64,000 bases of DNA from Haloferax gibbonsii ATCC 33959 (GTDB lineage Archaea; Halobacteriota; Halobacteria; Halobacteriales; Haloferacaceae). The stretch lies in contig NZ_AOLJ01000011.1 in NCBI RefSeq assembly GCF_000336775.1, positions 26,267 to 90,266 of the forward strand, given 5' to 3'. Position 1 is the first letter of the stretch, and each line of letters starts with the position of its first letter. Below the pieces are notes generated by a model that saw only the letters and a list, made by a program, of their open reading frames with translations, was not told the DNA's origin and did not search any database. Of the stretch, positions 1 through 12,558 are shown piece by piece. The position numbers were made by a program, and so were the translations under genes.

Positions 1-946
1 TGAGGAGGCCCTGCGGCCTCGTCAGGAGGACGATGGCCGCGATGGCGTACAGGCCGACCTGCGACCACGCGGGCGCGAAGGAGACGAGCGCGGCGGTCGT
101 GAGGCCGAAGACGATGCCGCCGAGGACCGCGCCGGCGATGCTTCCGACCCCGCCGATGACGACCGTCAGGAACGCCGGGACGAGGATGTTCGTCCCGATG
201 GTCGGGTTGACGACGTTCAGCGGGCCGCCGACGACGCCCGCCACCCCGGCGAGCGCCGCGCCGATACCGAAGACCACGATGTACGGGCGGGTGATTTTGA
301 TGCCGAGGAGTCGGACCATCTCGGCGTCGCGGGTGCCGGCGCGAACGACGAGACCGAAGTCGGTGTACTCGACGAGCAGGTACACGAGCGCCACGAGGAC
401 GGCCGTGATACCGATGACCCAGAGCCGCCACTGCGGGAAGTTACCCACGATGGGCAGCGCTATCGGGCCGGAGACGGGGATGCCGGCGAACGAGCCGACA
501 GAGAGGATTCGCTCGGGCTGTTCGAACGGCAGGCTGTTGCTGCCGAACAGGACGCGGAACAGCTCCTGGACGACGATTGCGAGGCCGAACGTGACGAGAA
601 TCTGGTCGGTGTCGGGACGGTCGTAGAACGCTCGCGCGAGGTACCGCTCCATCAGCAGGCCGACCCCGAAGACGAAAAGCGGGACGAAAAGCAGGGCGGC
701 CAGAAAGCCGATGTCGAGCCCGAAGCTCGAAAAGCCCCACTCGGCCAGTTTCCCGTTCGAAAGCGGGACGTTCAGCGCGACGAACAGCCCCGCGTACGTG
801 CCGACGAGATACAGCGCGCCGTGCGCGAAGTTGACGAACTTGAGCGTGCCGAGGATGATGGAGAGACCGACCGCCAAGAGGACGTAGATAGCCCCCTGCT
901 GCAGCCCGTTGAGCAGGATGACGAGTACGTCCGACAGAAGGCTCAT
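1..946 (-). CDS. livH: Branched-chain amino acid ABC transporter permease LivH (3' end outside window)
   Basis: The frame opens at an ATG ending at 946 and stays open to the left edge, so about 315 residues are visible and the C-terminus is missing. It begins MSLLSDVLVILLNGLQQGAI and contains the LivH hallmark NFAHGALYLVGTYAG, followed by a series of hydrophobic segments and the conserved stretch GGVGSIAGAVLGG near the visible end. LivH is one of the two membrane subunits of the high-affinity branched-chain amino acid or amide importer in the cytoplasmic membrane. The solute-binding lipoprotein lies just upstream on the same strand (about 120 bp gap), as usual for this importer. LivM and the ATPases would be expected further left. 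The exact substrate cannot be read from sequence. Confidence 0.93.
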   Translation of the reverse strand, partial: MSLLSDVLVILLNGLQQGAIYVLLAVGLSIILGTLKFVNFAHGALYLVGTYAGLFVALNVPLSNGKLAEWGFSSFGLDIGFLAALLFVPLFVFGVGLLMERYLARAFYDRPDTDQILVTFGLAIVVQELFRVLFGSNSLPFEQPERILSVGSFAGIPVSGPIALPIVGNFPQWRLWVIGITAVLVALVYLLVEYTDFGLVVRAGTRDAEMVRLLGIKITRPYIVVFGIGAALAGVAGVVGGPLNVVNPTIGTNILVPAFLTVVIGGVGSIAGAVLGGIVFGLTTAALVSFAPAWSQVGLYAIAAIVLLTRPQGLL

Positions 947-1070
947 CGCCCCCCACCTCCGCCTCGGATGTTCGAAGCGCGAACTACCATGGGTATGCTA
1001 AACTTACTCATTTACGTGTGCGTGGTTGTCTGCGATTAACTTTCATTAAGATAACGGTGGGGGTGAGTGT

Positions 1071-2459
1071 CTACTCGTAGGACCCGAGTTCACACTCGGC
1101 CGCCGGCCCGGCGTCGCACGCGTAGCCGAGGTCGTCGCGGCTGGTGATGTTGACGATGTTGAAGTACGTCCCCTCGCTCTGCTCGGAGGCGGGAAGCCCC
1201 TGGACGACCGGCACGTCTCGCTGCGCCTGGTGGTCACAGCCGCGCATCGTCTCCGAGCCCATCCCGATGTTGTCGTACTCGTAGTCTTCGAGTTGCTTGA
1301 TGACCTCCGGCGGGTAGAACGTGCCCGCGCGCTCGACGGCGGCCGCGTACTGGAGCGTCTGTGCGTACGCCAGTTGAGCGGGGCCCGATGGCGTCCGGTC
1401 GTACTCGTCTCGGAACGCCTGCGTGAACTCCTGCGACGGCGTGTTGTCTATCTGCGAGTCCCACGCGACGGTGCCGTAGATTCCCTCTATCGCACCGCCC
1501 GCCGCCTCCGCCATCGGGCGGTTGTACAGCGGAACGATGATTTCCATGTCCTCGTCGATGCCGGCGTCGATGGCCTGCTGCATGGAGTTCGCGCCGTCGA
1601 GGCCGTAGTGGTTCAAGATGAGCACGTCCGCACCGGAGCTCTGTGCCTCCGAGAGGTACGTCGAGTAGTCGGACGTTCCGAGCGGGGTCGCGACCGACTC
1701 GATCTGCTCCCCCCCGGCCACGTCCGTCATGAACTGCTCCATCGACGCCTGCTGGGTCTGCCCCCAACTATAGTCGGCGTAGAGCTGGTAGAACTGCAGG
1801 CCCTCTCCGTAGGCGTCGCGGACGACCGGTGCGAGCGCCTGCCCCGTCATGTAGGCGTTGAACATCTCGCGGAAGGAGTAGCGGACGCAGTCTTTTCCGG
1901 TGGTGTCGTTCGAGTGCGTCAGACAGCACATGAACATGACTTTCTCGTTTTGACACAGCCCCTGCACCGCGATGGCGACCGCCGAGGACGACCCGCCCGA
2001 AATCATGATGGCGTCGTCGCGCTGAATCATCCCCGAGGCGGACTGCCGCGCCTGGTCCGCGTCCGTGGCCGTGTCCCCGTCCACGTGGTCGATGGTGTAG
2101 CCGAGGACGCCGTCGCCGGAGAGGTCGTCGAACTGCGAGTCGACCCAGCCGCCGCCCTCGTTGAGGTGCTTCACCGCGAGCTGATAGGCCCGAAGCTCGT
2201 CTTCACCCTCCGAGGCGTACGGTCCCGACTGCGGGACGTTGAAGCCGAACGTGGCCGTGTCACCCTCGATGGGGAAGTTGCCCAGCGCCGGATACTCGTC
2301 GTCTCCGCCGCCACCCCCTCCACCGCCGCTTCCGTCGCCACCGTTACTCCCGTCGCCGCCGCCGGTGCACCCCGCCAGCCCTGCCAAGCCAGCGGTCCCA
2401 ACAGCACCAGTCGCCTTCAGCACGTCTCGTCGATTTAGAGACTTGTTATCCCGTGCCAT
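1071..2459 (-). CDS. ABC transporter substrate-binding lipoprotein (LivJ-type, periplasmic-binding fold I)
   Basis: This is a 462-residue protein starting at the ATG ending at 2459; an upstream in-frame extension exists but would bury the export signal. The N-terminus has a twin-arginine motif (LNRRDVLKATG, Arg10-Arg11) and a lipobox with Cys31 (LAGLAGC), then a Gly/Ser/Asp-rich tether, so it should be exported folded by Tat and lipid-anchored outside the cell. The rest resembles Leu/Ile/Val or amide-binding receptors: GFNVPQSGPYASEGE near the start, the mid-domain segment MISGGSSSAVAIA, and YAQTLQYAAAVERAG near the C-terminus. It sits directly upstream of livH and probably captures a branched-chain amino acid, amide or related ligand. 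The annotated length suits the family; ligand identity is unknown. Confidence 0.92.
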   Translation of the reverse strand: MARDNKSLNRRDVLKATGAVGTAGLAGLAGCTGGGDGSNGGDGSGGGGGGGGDDEYPALGNFPIEGDTATFGFNVPQSGPYASEGEDELRAYQLAVKHLNEGGGWVDSQFDDLSGDGVLGYTIDHVDGDTATDADQARQSASGMIQRDDAIMISGGSSSAVAIAVQGLCQNEKVMFMCCLTHSNDTTGKDCVRYSFREMFNAYMTGQALAPVVRDAYGEGLQFYQLYADYSWGQTQQASMEQFMTDVAGGEQIESVATPLGTSDYSTYLSEAQSSGADVLILNHYGLDGANSMQQAIDAGIDEDMEIIVPLYNRPMAEAAGGAIEGIYGTVAWDSQIDNTPSQEFTQAFRDEYDRTPSGPAQLAYAQTLQYAAAVERAGTFYPPEVIKQLEDYEYDNIGMGSETMRGCDHQAQRDVPVVQGLPASEQSEGTYFNIVNITSRDDLGYACDAGPAAECELGSYE

Positions 2460-2945
2460 AGACACATCGGCGGATACATCGTTAATAATAGTTATGTATG
2501 GATTCCCTATTACTTGTATTAACAATAATGATAGAATCGGGTCGTCTACGGGATAGTACAAGGGGCCACCAGCCGGAGGCACCGGTGGAGCGGGCGCTTC
2601 GTTACGTCCCACGCGTTGCAGACGTAAAATACGCGCCGGTGGCGGACTTGCTCGCCACGTTCGTCCCCCTTAGGCCGGTCGTCGAAGGCGGTAAACAGAG
2701 CCAACGAACTCGATTCAGTGGGGGCGCTGCGCCCGCGAGTCCGCAGCGTCGCCGACCGCGTGGGCGGGTCGACTATCGGTTCACAACTATCAGAATACTA
2801 GATATATATACGCGGATTCCACCGTTTCAACGTGATTCTCCCGGTTCGACAGCGACCGTTAAGCTCCCGCCCTTCGTGAATGTCCGATTTATAACTAACC
2901 CGGCAAAGCGCAAATAATGCATCAGCCACCCTCCGTGGCACTACT
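2460..2945. promoter_or_regulatory. Divergent intergenic region, no convincing gene
   Basis: This 486-bp gap separates the binding-protein gene (leftward) from the Tat-exported protein gene (rightward). It is AT-rich at both ends and GC-rich in the middle. On the right side a TATA-like tttataa lies at 2888-2894, which would put a transcription start near 2916 and give a leader of about 30 nt. Inside that leader a 5-bp hairpin (gccac at 2925-2929, gtggc at 2935-2939) sits just before the ATG. A second AT-rich run (agatatatata) is near 2800. The open frame at 2498-2917 has basic, low-complexity composition unlike halophilic proteins and is rejected. Confidence 0.5.
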
Positions 2946-3548
2946 ATGACAGACGACACGAACGACGGATTCAAACCGACAAGACGCTCCGTGCTCCGAC
3001 TCGGCGCGATGTCGGCGCTCGGCATCGGTATCGGCATCCCCGCGGTTTCCGGCTCCGTGGCAGCGACCATGTGTCCCAAGACGCCCGGCTACTGGGCGAA
3101 CCACGCGGAGTACAGCGACCCCGAAGACAACTGGGCGGTTCTCGGCGAGGGACCCAACTCGGAATACACCCTCCGCGGCGTCACCAAGACCCACGACGAG
3201 TGGCGCGAGTTCCTCGTCGCGCCCACGAAGGGCGATAAGGCGAATATCATGGCGAAACACTACCTCGCCATCATCCTCAACCTCCGGAACAGACCGGGTA
3301 ACGACCCGGGATGCACGAGTGGCGGCGCGACTATCCAGTACGGCTACTACGCGGGCTACACCATCGAGGAAGTCAAGAACATGGCCGGCACGTGGCTCAG
3401 CAACTCTAGCTGGGGAAGCAACGGCAACGGAAAACAGACGAGCTGGTACGCCGGCGGCGTCGACGGCGAGAAGCTCAAAGACACCCTCGACGCGTTCAAC
3501 AACAACCCGGGTTCCCTCGGCCTCGACTGCCCCTGCAACGACCGCTGA
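2946..3548 (+). CDS. Tat-exported protein with a Cys-PKTPGYWANH motif, function unknown
   Basis: This is a 200-residue protein. The N-terminus is a Tat signal (TRRSVLRLGAMSALGIGI, twin Arg at 13-14), with likely cleavage after SVAA near residue 40. The mature protein opens with CPKTPGYWANHAEY, which matches the GYWKNH-type motif found near the start of many secreted bacterial and archaeal proteins. The body has few charged patches, an Asn/Gly/Ser-rich stretch (SNSSWGSNGNGK), and a Cys pair near the C-terminus (LDCPCNDR). With the Cys in the GYW motif and CTSGG in the middle, there are four cysteines, so disulfides outside the cell are plausible. It stands alone with its own promoter region. 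I do not know its function. Confidence 0.85.
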   Translation: MTDDTNDGFKPTRRSVLRLGAMSALGIGIGIPAVSGSVAATMCPKTPGYWANHAEYSDPEDNWAVLGEGPNSEYTLRGVTKTHDEWREFLVAPTKGDKANIMAKHYLAIILNLRNRPGNDPGCTSGGATIQYGYYAGYTIEEVKNMAGTWLSNSSWGSNGNGKQTSWYAGGVDGEKLKDTLDAFNNNPGSLGLDCPCNDR

Positions 3549-3632
3549 ACCGCGCACGCCCTCCAAACGAGACCCCGCGGCCGCGGTTAAGAGTCGGCTA
3601 CCCGCAGAAATGCGGACTTAACGCGGTCGTTC

Positions 3633-5255
3633 CTATCCTTCCCCGACCATCCGCCCCTCGTCTTCCCACTCCCGCTCGCGCAGTTCGTACTTCTGAATCT
3701 TCCCGGTCGCGGTCTTCGGGAGTTCGGCGACGAACTCGATTTCCTTCGGCACCTTGTACGTCGCGATGCGCTCCCGACAGAACTCGATGAGCGCCTCGGC
3801 GGTGACGCCCGGCGCGTCGGGGTCACCGCTCGTCGGCACGACGAACGCCTTCGGCGACTCGCCCCACTCGTCGGACGGGACGGGGATGACCGCCACGTCG
3901 GCGACCTCGTCGTGGTCGAACAGCGTGTCCTCCAGTTCGATGCTGGAGATGTTCTCGCCGCCGGAGATGATGATGTCCTTCTTGCGGTCCTGGATGCTGA
4001 TGAAGCCGTTCTCGTCGACGACCGCGAGGTCACCCATGTGGTAGTAGCCCTCCAGCCGCGCCGAGAAGGCCTCCTCCGTCTCCTCGGGTTTGTTCCAGTA
4101 CTTCTCCATCACCTGGTTGCCCGCGACGACGATTTCGCCGATGGACTGGTCGTCTCTCGGCACGTCGTTTCCGTCCTCGTCGACGACGCGAACGTCGGTG
4201 CCGAGGTAGCCGATACCCTGTTTCTTCTTCACGCCGAAACGGTCGTCGCCGTCCCCCAGGTAGCGACCGGCCTCCGAGGTCGTGATGAGCGGGCCGGTCT
4301 CGGTGGCCCCGTAGACGTGCATGAGCCGCCAGCCGAACTCGTCTTCGACGGTCCGAATCGTCGCCTCCGGCGGGGCCGCGCCCGCGGTCGCCGCCCGGAC
4401 GGGGCTCGCGCCGGTCGTCTCGACACCGCCTTCCTCGCGGTAGTGTTTCATCAGGATGTTCAGCACCGTCGGCGCGGCGCAGAGATACGACACGTCCTCG
4501 TCGCGGATGGCGTCCAACACGGTCTCGGCGTCGACCCCGCGGGTGCAGACGTGCTTCGCGCCGTGTCCGGTAATCGCGTAGATGTGCCCCCAGCCGTTGA
4601 CGTGGAACATCGGGAGCGTCCAGAGGTAGACGTCGTCGTCGGCGATGTCCTGGTGCATCGAGACGAGGTAGGCGTGAATCGTCTCCGCGCGGTGGGTCCG
4701 ACAGACGCCCTTCGGGTCGCCGGTCGTCCCCGAGGTGTAGTTGATGGTGACGATGTCGTCTTCATCCATCTCCGGGCGCTCGTAGTCGGTCGACTCCGCG
4801 ACCAACTCGTCGAAGTCGAGCCACTCGCTGTCGGTCGATTCGGCGGCCTTCTCGGGGTCGTTCGTGACGAAGATCTCCGTCGGAATCTCGTCGCGGACCT
4901 CGTCTATCTTCTCGGCGAAGGCGTAGTCGGCGTAGACGGCCGTCACGTCCGCGTCGTTCAGCATGTACTCGAAGTCGGCCGGGACGAGCCGGTAGTTCAG
5001 CGGCATGTGGACGGCTCCGAGCTGCATCGACCCGTAGGCGGCTTCGAGGTGGTAGTGGGTGTTCGGGTCGAGCACCGCAACCCGGTCTCCCTTCTCGACG
5101 CCGCGGGACTGGAGCGCCGCCGAGAAGCCGTCGGCGCGCTCGCCGAGTTCGTCGTAGGTAAAGCGCTCGCCGGTCGTCGCCACGACCGCCTCCTCGTCCC
5201 CGTAGTACCGCCGCGCGCGGTCGAGGAACTCCGTCACCAGGAGTGGTTTCTTCAT
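3633..5255 (-). CDS. AMP-dependent acyl-CoA synthetase (fatty-acid--CoA ligase family)
   Basis: This 540-residue member of the ANL adenylating superfamily should convert a carboxylic acid, ATP and CoA to acyl-CoA, AMP and PPi in the cytosol. Visible motifs are the phosphate-binding loop YTSGTTGDPKG (about residue 172), the A5-type motif HVYGATETGPL, the hinge region YYHMGDLAVVDENGF followed by DRKKDIIISGGENIS, and the C-terminal catalytic lysine motif PKTATGKIQKYELRE. Length and the GGENISS motif suit medium-, branched- or aromatic-acid CoA ligases rather than acetyl-CoA synthetase. The neighbouring acetyl-CoA synthetase and acyl-CoA mutase suggest a short or branched acid substrate, but that is inference. 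The ATG at 5255 is followed by KKPLLVTEFLDRARRYY, a normal family start. Confidence 0.93.
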   Translation of the reverse strand: MKKPLLVTEFLDRARRYYGDEEAVVATTGERFTYDELGERADGFSAALQSRGVEKGDRVAVLDPNTHYHLEAAYGSMQLGAVHMPLNYRLVPADFEYMLNDADVTAVYADYAFAEKIDEVRDEIPTEIFVTNDPEKAAESTDSEWLDFDELVAESTDYERPEMDEDDIVTINYTSGTTGDPKGVCRTHRAETIHAYLVSMHQDIADDDVYLWTLPMFHVNGWGHIYAITGHGAKHVCTRGVDAETVLDAIRDEDVSYLCAAPTVLNILMKHYREEGGVETTGASPVRAATAGAAPPEATIRTVEDEFGWRLMHVYGATETGPLITTSEAGRYLGDGDDRFGVKKKQGIGYLGTDVRVVDEDGNDVPRDDQSIGEIVVAGNQVMEKYWNKPEETEEAFSARLEGYYHMGDLAVVDENGFISIQDRKKDIIISGGENISSIELEDTLFDHDEVADVAVIPVPSDEWGESPKAFVVPTSGDPDAPGVTAEALIEFCRERIATYKVPKEIEFVAELPKTATGKIQKYELREREWEDEGRMVGEG

Positions 5256-5431
5256 ACGCGCTATCCTTCACTAACGTTCAAAATAAATGTGCGGGCTGGT
5301 ACCGCGGCGCGGATAATTGAGAACTATTCGCACACCGAGCCACAATATCCCACGACTCGCGCCGCGAGAGACTATATTACTACACAAACTATGCAGGAAA
5401 ATACCTTATTCGAGGAGTCCGTAGCGCGCGT

Positions 5432-5677
5432 ATGGCGCTTTCAGACTACACCGGGCGCTCGCCGACGGGCCGGGACGAGACCATCGTTCGCGTCGTCCCC
5501 CATCGGCTGTGGCGGCCGGGCGACGAGCGAATCGAACCCTGTACCTACAGCGGCGAGGAGATTCGGCTCTCCGAGAAACACCTCCTCGCCGTGGTCGAAC
5601 GAGACGGCGTCCGGGAACGACTGTACTTCCGCGACGAGCCGTCGCTGTCGGCGTGGGTCGAAGAAAAGCCGCGATAG
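5432..5677 (+). CDS. Small conserved-looking protein, 81 aa, function unknown
   Basis: This 81-residue protein has typical haloarchaeal codon use and acidic/basic balance. It has no export signal, membrane segment or metal-binding Cys cluster; there is a single Cys in EPCTYSGEEI. Predicted alternation suggests a small beta-rich domain (VRVVPHRLWRPGDERIEPCT, then LLAVVERDGVRERLYF). It lies between the divergent CoA ligase and the convergent acetyl-CoA synthetase, with an AT-rich promoter region just upstream, so it is probably transcribed alone. The ATG at 5432 has little leader room, which fits a leaderless transcript. I do not recognise the family. Confidence 0.7.
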   Translation: MALSDYTGRSPTGRDETIVRVVPHRLWRPGDERIEPCTYSGEEIRLSEKHLLAVVERDGVRERLYFRDEPSLSAWVEEKPR

Positions 5678-5706
5678 GACGGGGCCGACGGTGGTGGAGC
5701 CGGTGG

Positions 5707-7695
<1,989 letters not shown>

Positions 7696-7880
7696 AGTAC
7701 GTGCTAACTACACCAATCCTCCATGATAAATCTATGTAGTCCAGCAGTCCGAGCGGGGACTCTCGCCGCGGGCGGTCACCGGTCCGTCGGTCGGTTACGC
7801 GAGCCGGCGGCGCGCGTTCCAGTCAGCTAACGTTCATGTCATCCCCAACATTTCGGGCGGGTTCGCCGCGCCGGCGACTC

Positions 7881-9581
<1,701 letters not shown>

Positions 9582-9803
9582 GCTCGTGAATCCGTATGGA
9601 CGATGATTAAGGATTCGGGTCGAAGTCGACCCGCCGGACGGCACGGGTCCGCCCCCGGGGCTTCGACGGACAGACCATCGCGCATATCACCCCCCGAAGA
9701 CCTAGCCACCGGCATGTACGACCGCGCGACAGGCAGGGGGCACCTCGACGCGGCGGCTCACCCCGCCGGGGTCCCCGCATCCGACGGGGTCGGGCGCTGA
9801 CCG

Positions 9804-11729
9804 ATGGCGCTCGTCACGCCCGAGACGACCCGCTGGGTCGCCGCCGCGACGGCGCTCGTCTTCGTCCTCGCGAGCGTCTCCTTCGTCGTCCCCGCCTCGG
9901 GCTCCGTCGCGCCGGTCCCCTTCGACGACACCGTCAAGACCGGCGGCACGTCGGTCGACGTTCGCACGGCCGAAGTCGAGGGCTTCGAAGTCCCGCTCGC
10001 GCAGGTCCACTTCTCGCGGTACCGCTTCATCATCGGCTACTACGACGTGACCACGGCCGCCGCGGACGTGTCCACGGCCGAGAGCGCCCGCCAGTTCGGC
10101 GACCCGCTCGCGGTGTTCGTCACCGACTACGCGACGGTCTCGCCCGCGCTCGACGACGACGGCTACCTCCGAACCGAACACAACCGCAACCCCGGCTGGA
10201 CGAAGGCGTCCGAGGCGTCGTTCGTCGTGGACGCCGGCGCGCGAGTCCCCTCCGGGCCGATTGCCGTCCCGTTTTCCGACGCCGACGCGGCGCGCTCGTT
10301 CGCTGACGCCCACGGCGGCACGGTCGTCGATTGGGCGACGCTCCGCGACCGCGCCGGCGACCCGCTTTCGTCACGGCTCGACGCCTTCGAGTCGTCGGTC
10401 GCCGCCCACCACGAGTGGGCGAACCAGACCACCGCTGCGAGTGATGCGCTGTTCGACAGGCCCGTCTCGACCGTCGTCGGCGAGGACGCGCCGACCGTCG
10501 AAGCCGCCGTCGCGTCGGCCCCCGCGAACACGACCGTCTACGTCCCCCCGGGCACCTACTCGGTCGACGCGGTCGGACTGAACCGCTCGGTTACGCTCCT
10601 CGGAGCCGGACCCGAAACGCGGCTCGTCGGCGACGGAAACGGCAGCGTCGTCCACCTCCGCGCCGACCGGAGCGCGGTCGGGAACCTCTCTATCGCCGGG
10701 GTCGGCGAGACCGGGACCCGCCGGGTCCGCGCCAGCAACGAGTCCGTCGACTGGGACACCCGCGTCGAACTCGCCTACGGCCGCGGCGACGCCGGTGTCG
10801 TCCTCGACGGCGCGAACCAGTCGGCCGTCCGCGGGGTCGAAATCGACACGCCCGCGAGCGGCATCATCGCCCGCGAGAGCGCCGACAGCGTCGTCGACGG
10901 CGTGACCGTCCGCGGGGCCGACGAGCCCTCGGAGGGCTTCATGGGCGTCGTCCTCATCGGCGAGCGGTCGGTCGTGCAGGACTCGACGTTCCTCGACGGC
11001 CGCGACGGCGTCTACACCCACCGCGCCGACGGGAGCGTCGTCCGCGACAACCGCATGGAGGACGGTCGCTACGGCGTCCACCAGATGTACACCTCAGACG
11101 CGCTCGTCGCCGACAACGTCGTCCGCGGGGACCGCATCGGCGTCGTCCTCATGACCCGGCCCGTCGGCAACCTCGTCGTCGGAAACGACGTGCGCGAGTC
11201 GGACTTCGGGTTCATGCCCGCCGGGAGCGACACCTACGTCGCTGACAACGTCTTCGCCGGCAACGACTACGGCATGGACGTGAGCGGCGACCGGCAGGTG
11301 TACGTCGGAAACGTCGTCGCCGGAAACGGGGTCGGTATCCGCGGGAGTTCGACGTTCCCGACGAACGTCGTCGTTCGAAACGACATCGTGGACAACGACG
11401 TGCGCGTCGAGTCGTCGCTCGGCCCGATGCGGACGTGGACCGCCGGCGGCGAGGGCAACTACTGGGGCGACCTCCCGCTCGAAGACGCCGACGGCGACGG
11501 GGTCTACGACCGAGCGTACCAACCCTCCGGGGCGGTCGACGCCGAACTCGGCCGGGAACCCGGCGCGCTCGCGCTCTCGGAGTCGCCCGCGGTGCGCGCG
11601 CTCCGCCGCGCCCGCGACGCGGTGTCCGGCCTCCGCGGGTCCGGCGTCGTCGACGCCGCGCCGCGGGCCGAACCGGTCCGCCCCGAGACGCTCGCCGCCC
11701 TGAACGCGACGGAGGAGACCGATGGCTGA
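9804..11729 (+). CDS. nosD: NosD-type beta-helix protein with N-terminal NosL-like domain
   Basis: This 641-residue protein has a hydrophobic export segment at about 10-32. Residues about 35-175 resemble NosL: PLAQVHFSRYRF, FVTDYATV, then VPSGPIAVPFSDADAARSF and AHGGTVVDWATL. The canonical NosL copper ligands (N-terminal CxxCGM, Met in GPMG) are missing; this region has no Cys. Residues about 225-600 are a parallel beta-helix of carbohydrate-binding/CASH repeats (many NxV, GVxL, DN turns), as in NosD. NosD acts outside the membrane in maturing the copper centre of N2O reductase or in supplying parts with NosFY. Its stop overlaps the start of the ATPase gene by 8 bp. A NosL-NosD fusion is unusual. 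No nosZ is visible nearby. Confidence 0.88.
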   Translation: MALVTPETTRWVAAATALVFVLASVSFVVPASGSVAPVPFDDTVKTGGTSVDVRTAEVEGFEVPLAQVHFSRYRFIIGYYDVTTAAADVSTAESARQFGDPLAVFVTDYATVSPALDDDGYLRTEHNRNPGWTKASEASFVVDAGARVPSGPIAVPFSDADAARSFADAHGGTVVDWATLRDRAGDPLSSRLDAFESSVAAHHEWANQTTAASDALFDRPVSTVVGEDAPTVEAAVASAPANTTVYVPPGTYSVDAVGLNRSVTLLGAGPETRLVGDGNGSVVHLRADRSAVGNLSIAGVGETGTRRVRASNESVDWDTRVELAYGRGDAGVVLDGANQSAVRGVEIDTPASGIIARESADSVVDGVTVRGADEPSEGFMGVVLIGERSVVQDSTFLDGRDGVYTHRADGSVVRDNRMEDGRYGVHQMYTSDALVADNVVRGDRIGVVLMTRPVGNLVVGNDVRESDFGFMPAGSDTYVADNVFAGNDYGMDVSGDRQVYVGNVVAGNGVGIRGSSTFPTNVVVRNDIVDNDVRVESSLGPMRTWTAGGEGNYWGDLPLEDADGDGVYDRAYQPSGAVDAELGREPGALALSESPAVRALRRARDAVSGLRGSGVVDAAPRAEPVRPETLAALNATEETDG

Positions 11730-12558
11730 CCGCGAATCGGCGGAGCCAGCGACTGACGAACCCACCACGATGTCGAACCCCGAACCCACGACGACGGCCG
11801 AGACGGATTCCGACGAATCGACGGGCGAGAGCGCCGCCGCCGCGGCCGCCGACCGACCGGCTATCGCCGCGACCGACCTCAGCCACGCCTTCGGCGACGT
11901 GCGCGTCCTCGACGGCGTCTCGCTGTCGGTCGCCCCCGGCGAAATCGTCGCGCTCGTCGGCCCCAACGGCTCGGGGAAGTCCACGCTCCTGCGGTTTCTC
12001 GCGCGGGTCCGCGCGCCCGACGAGGGAACGGTCACCATCGGAGCCAGTGACGGGCGCGCCCGCGTGGGCTACCTCCCGCAACAGCCCGGCTTCCGCGCCG
12101 GCTTCTCCGCGACCGACACGCTCGAATTCTACGCGCAGTTCGTGGACGACCACGTGGACGTGGCCGACGTGTTGGAGCGAGTCGGCCTCGCGGACGCCGC
12201 CGACCGCCGGGTCGACGCGCTCTCCGGCGGGATGACGCGCCTGCTCGGCCTCGGGCGGGCGCTCGTCGGCGACCCGGCCGTGGTCGTCCTCGACGAACCG
12301 GCCAGCGGCCTCGACCCCGGCATGGTCGAACGGCTGTTCGACATCGTCTCCGACCTCGCCGACGCGGGCGTCGCGGTCGTCCTCTCGTCGCACAACCTCG
12401 GCCCCGTCGAGCGGACCGCCGACCGCGTGGTCGTCCTCGACGGCGGGCGATTCGTCGCCGACGGCGACCCGCGAGCGGTGGTCGAATCGGTCGGCGCGGC
12501 CGACCTCCAGACCGCCTTCGGCGACCTCGTGGCGACCGAGGAGGTGACGGGGAGATGA
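11722..12558 (+). CDS. nosF: NosF-type ABC transporter ATPase
   Basis: This 278-residue ATPase has a poorly conserved Thr/Glu-rich N-terminal 45 residues followed by a standard ABC domain: Walker A GPNGSGKST at about 80-88, Q-loop GYLPQQPGF, signature ALSGGMTRLLGLGRAL, Walker B VVVLDEPASGLDPG, and switch His in VLSSHNLGP. It energises the NosY permease. The start codon overlaps the nosD stop by 8 bp and a GGAGGAG stretch lies just upstream; an internal Met at residue 17 is a possible alternative start. Its stop overlaps the nosY start (ATGA), so the three genes form one translationally coupled operon. Confidence 0.92.
   Translation: MADRESAEPATDEPTTMSNPEPTTTAETDSDESTGESAAAAAADRPAIAATDLSHAFGDVRVLDGVSLSVAPGEIVALVGPNGSGKSTLLRFLARVRAPDEGTVTIGASDGRARVGYLPQQPGFRAGFSATDTLEFYAQFVDDHVDVADVLERVGLADAADRRVDALSGGMTRLLGLGRALVGDPAVVVLDEPASGLDPGMVERLFDIVSDLADAGVAVVLSSHNLGPVERTADRVVVLDGGRFVADGDPRAVVESVGAADLQTAFGDLVATEEVTGR

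Noticed and set aside
2498-2917. 139-aa open frame in the divergent gap
   Set aside because: Basic, low-complexity sequence unlike haloarchaeal proteins; it covers promoter elements (TATA-like at 2888-2894) of the real gene at 2946.
9714-9800. 28-aa frame just before nosD
   Set aside because: Too short, no conserved feature, composition not distinct from spacer; may be leader only.
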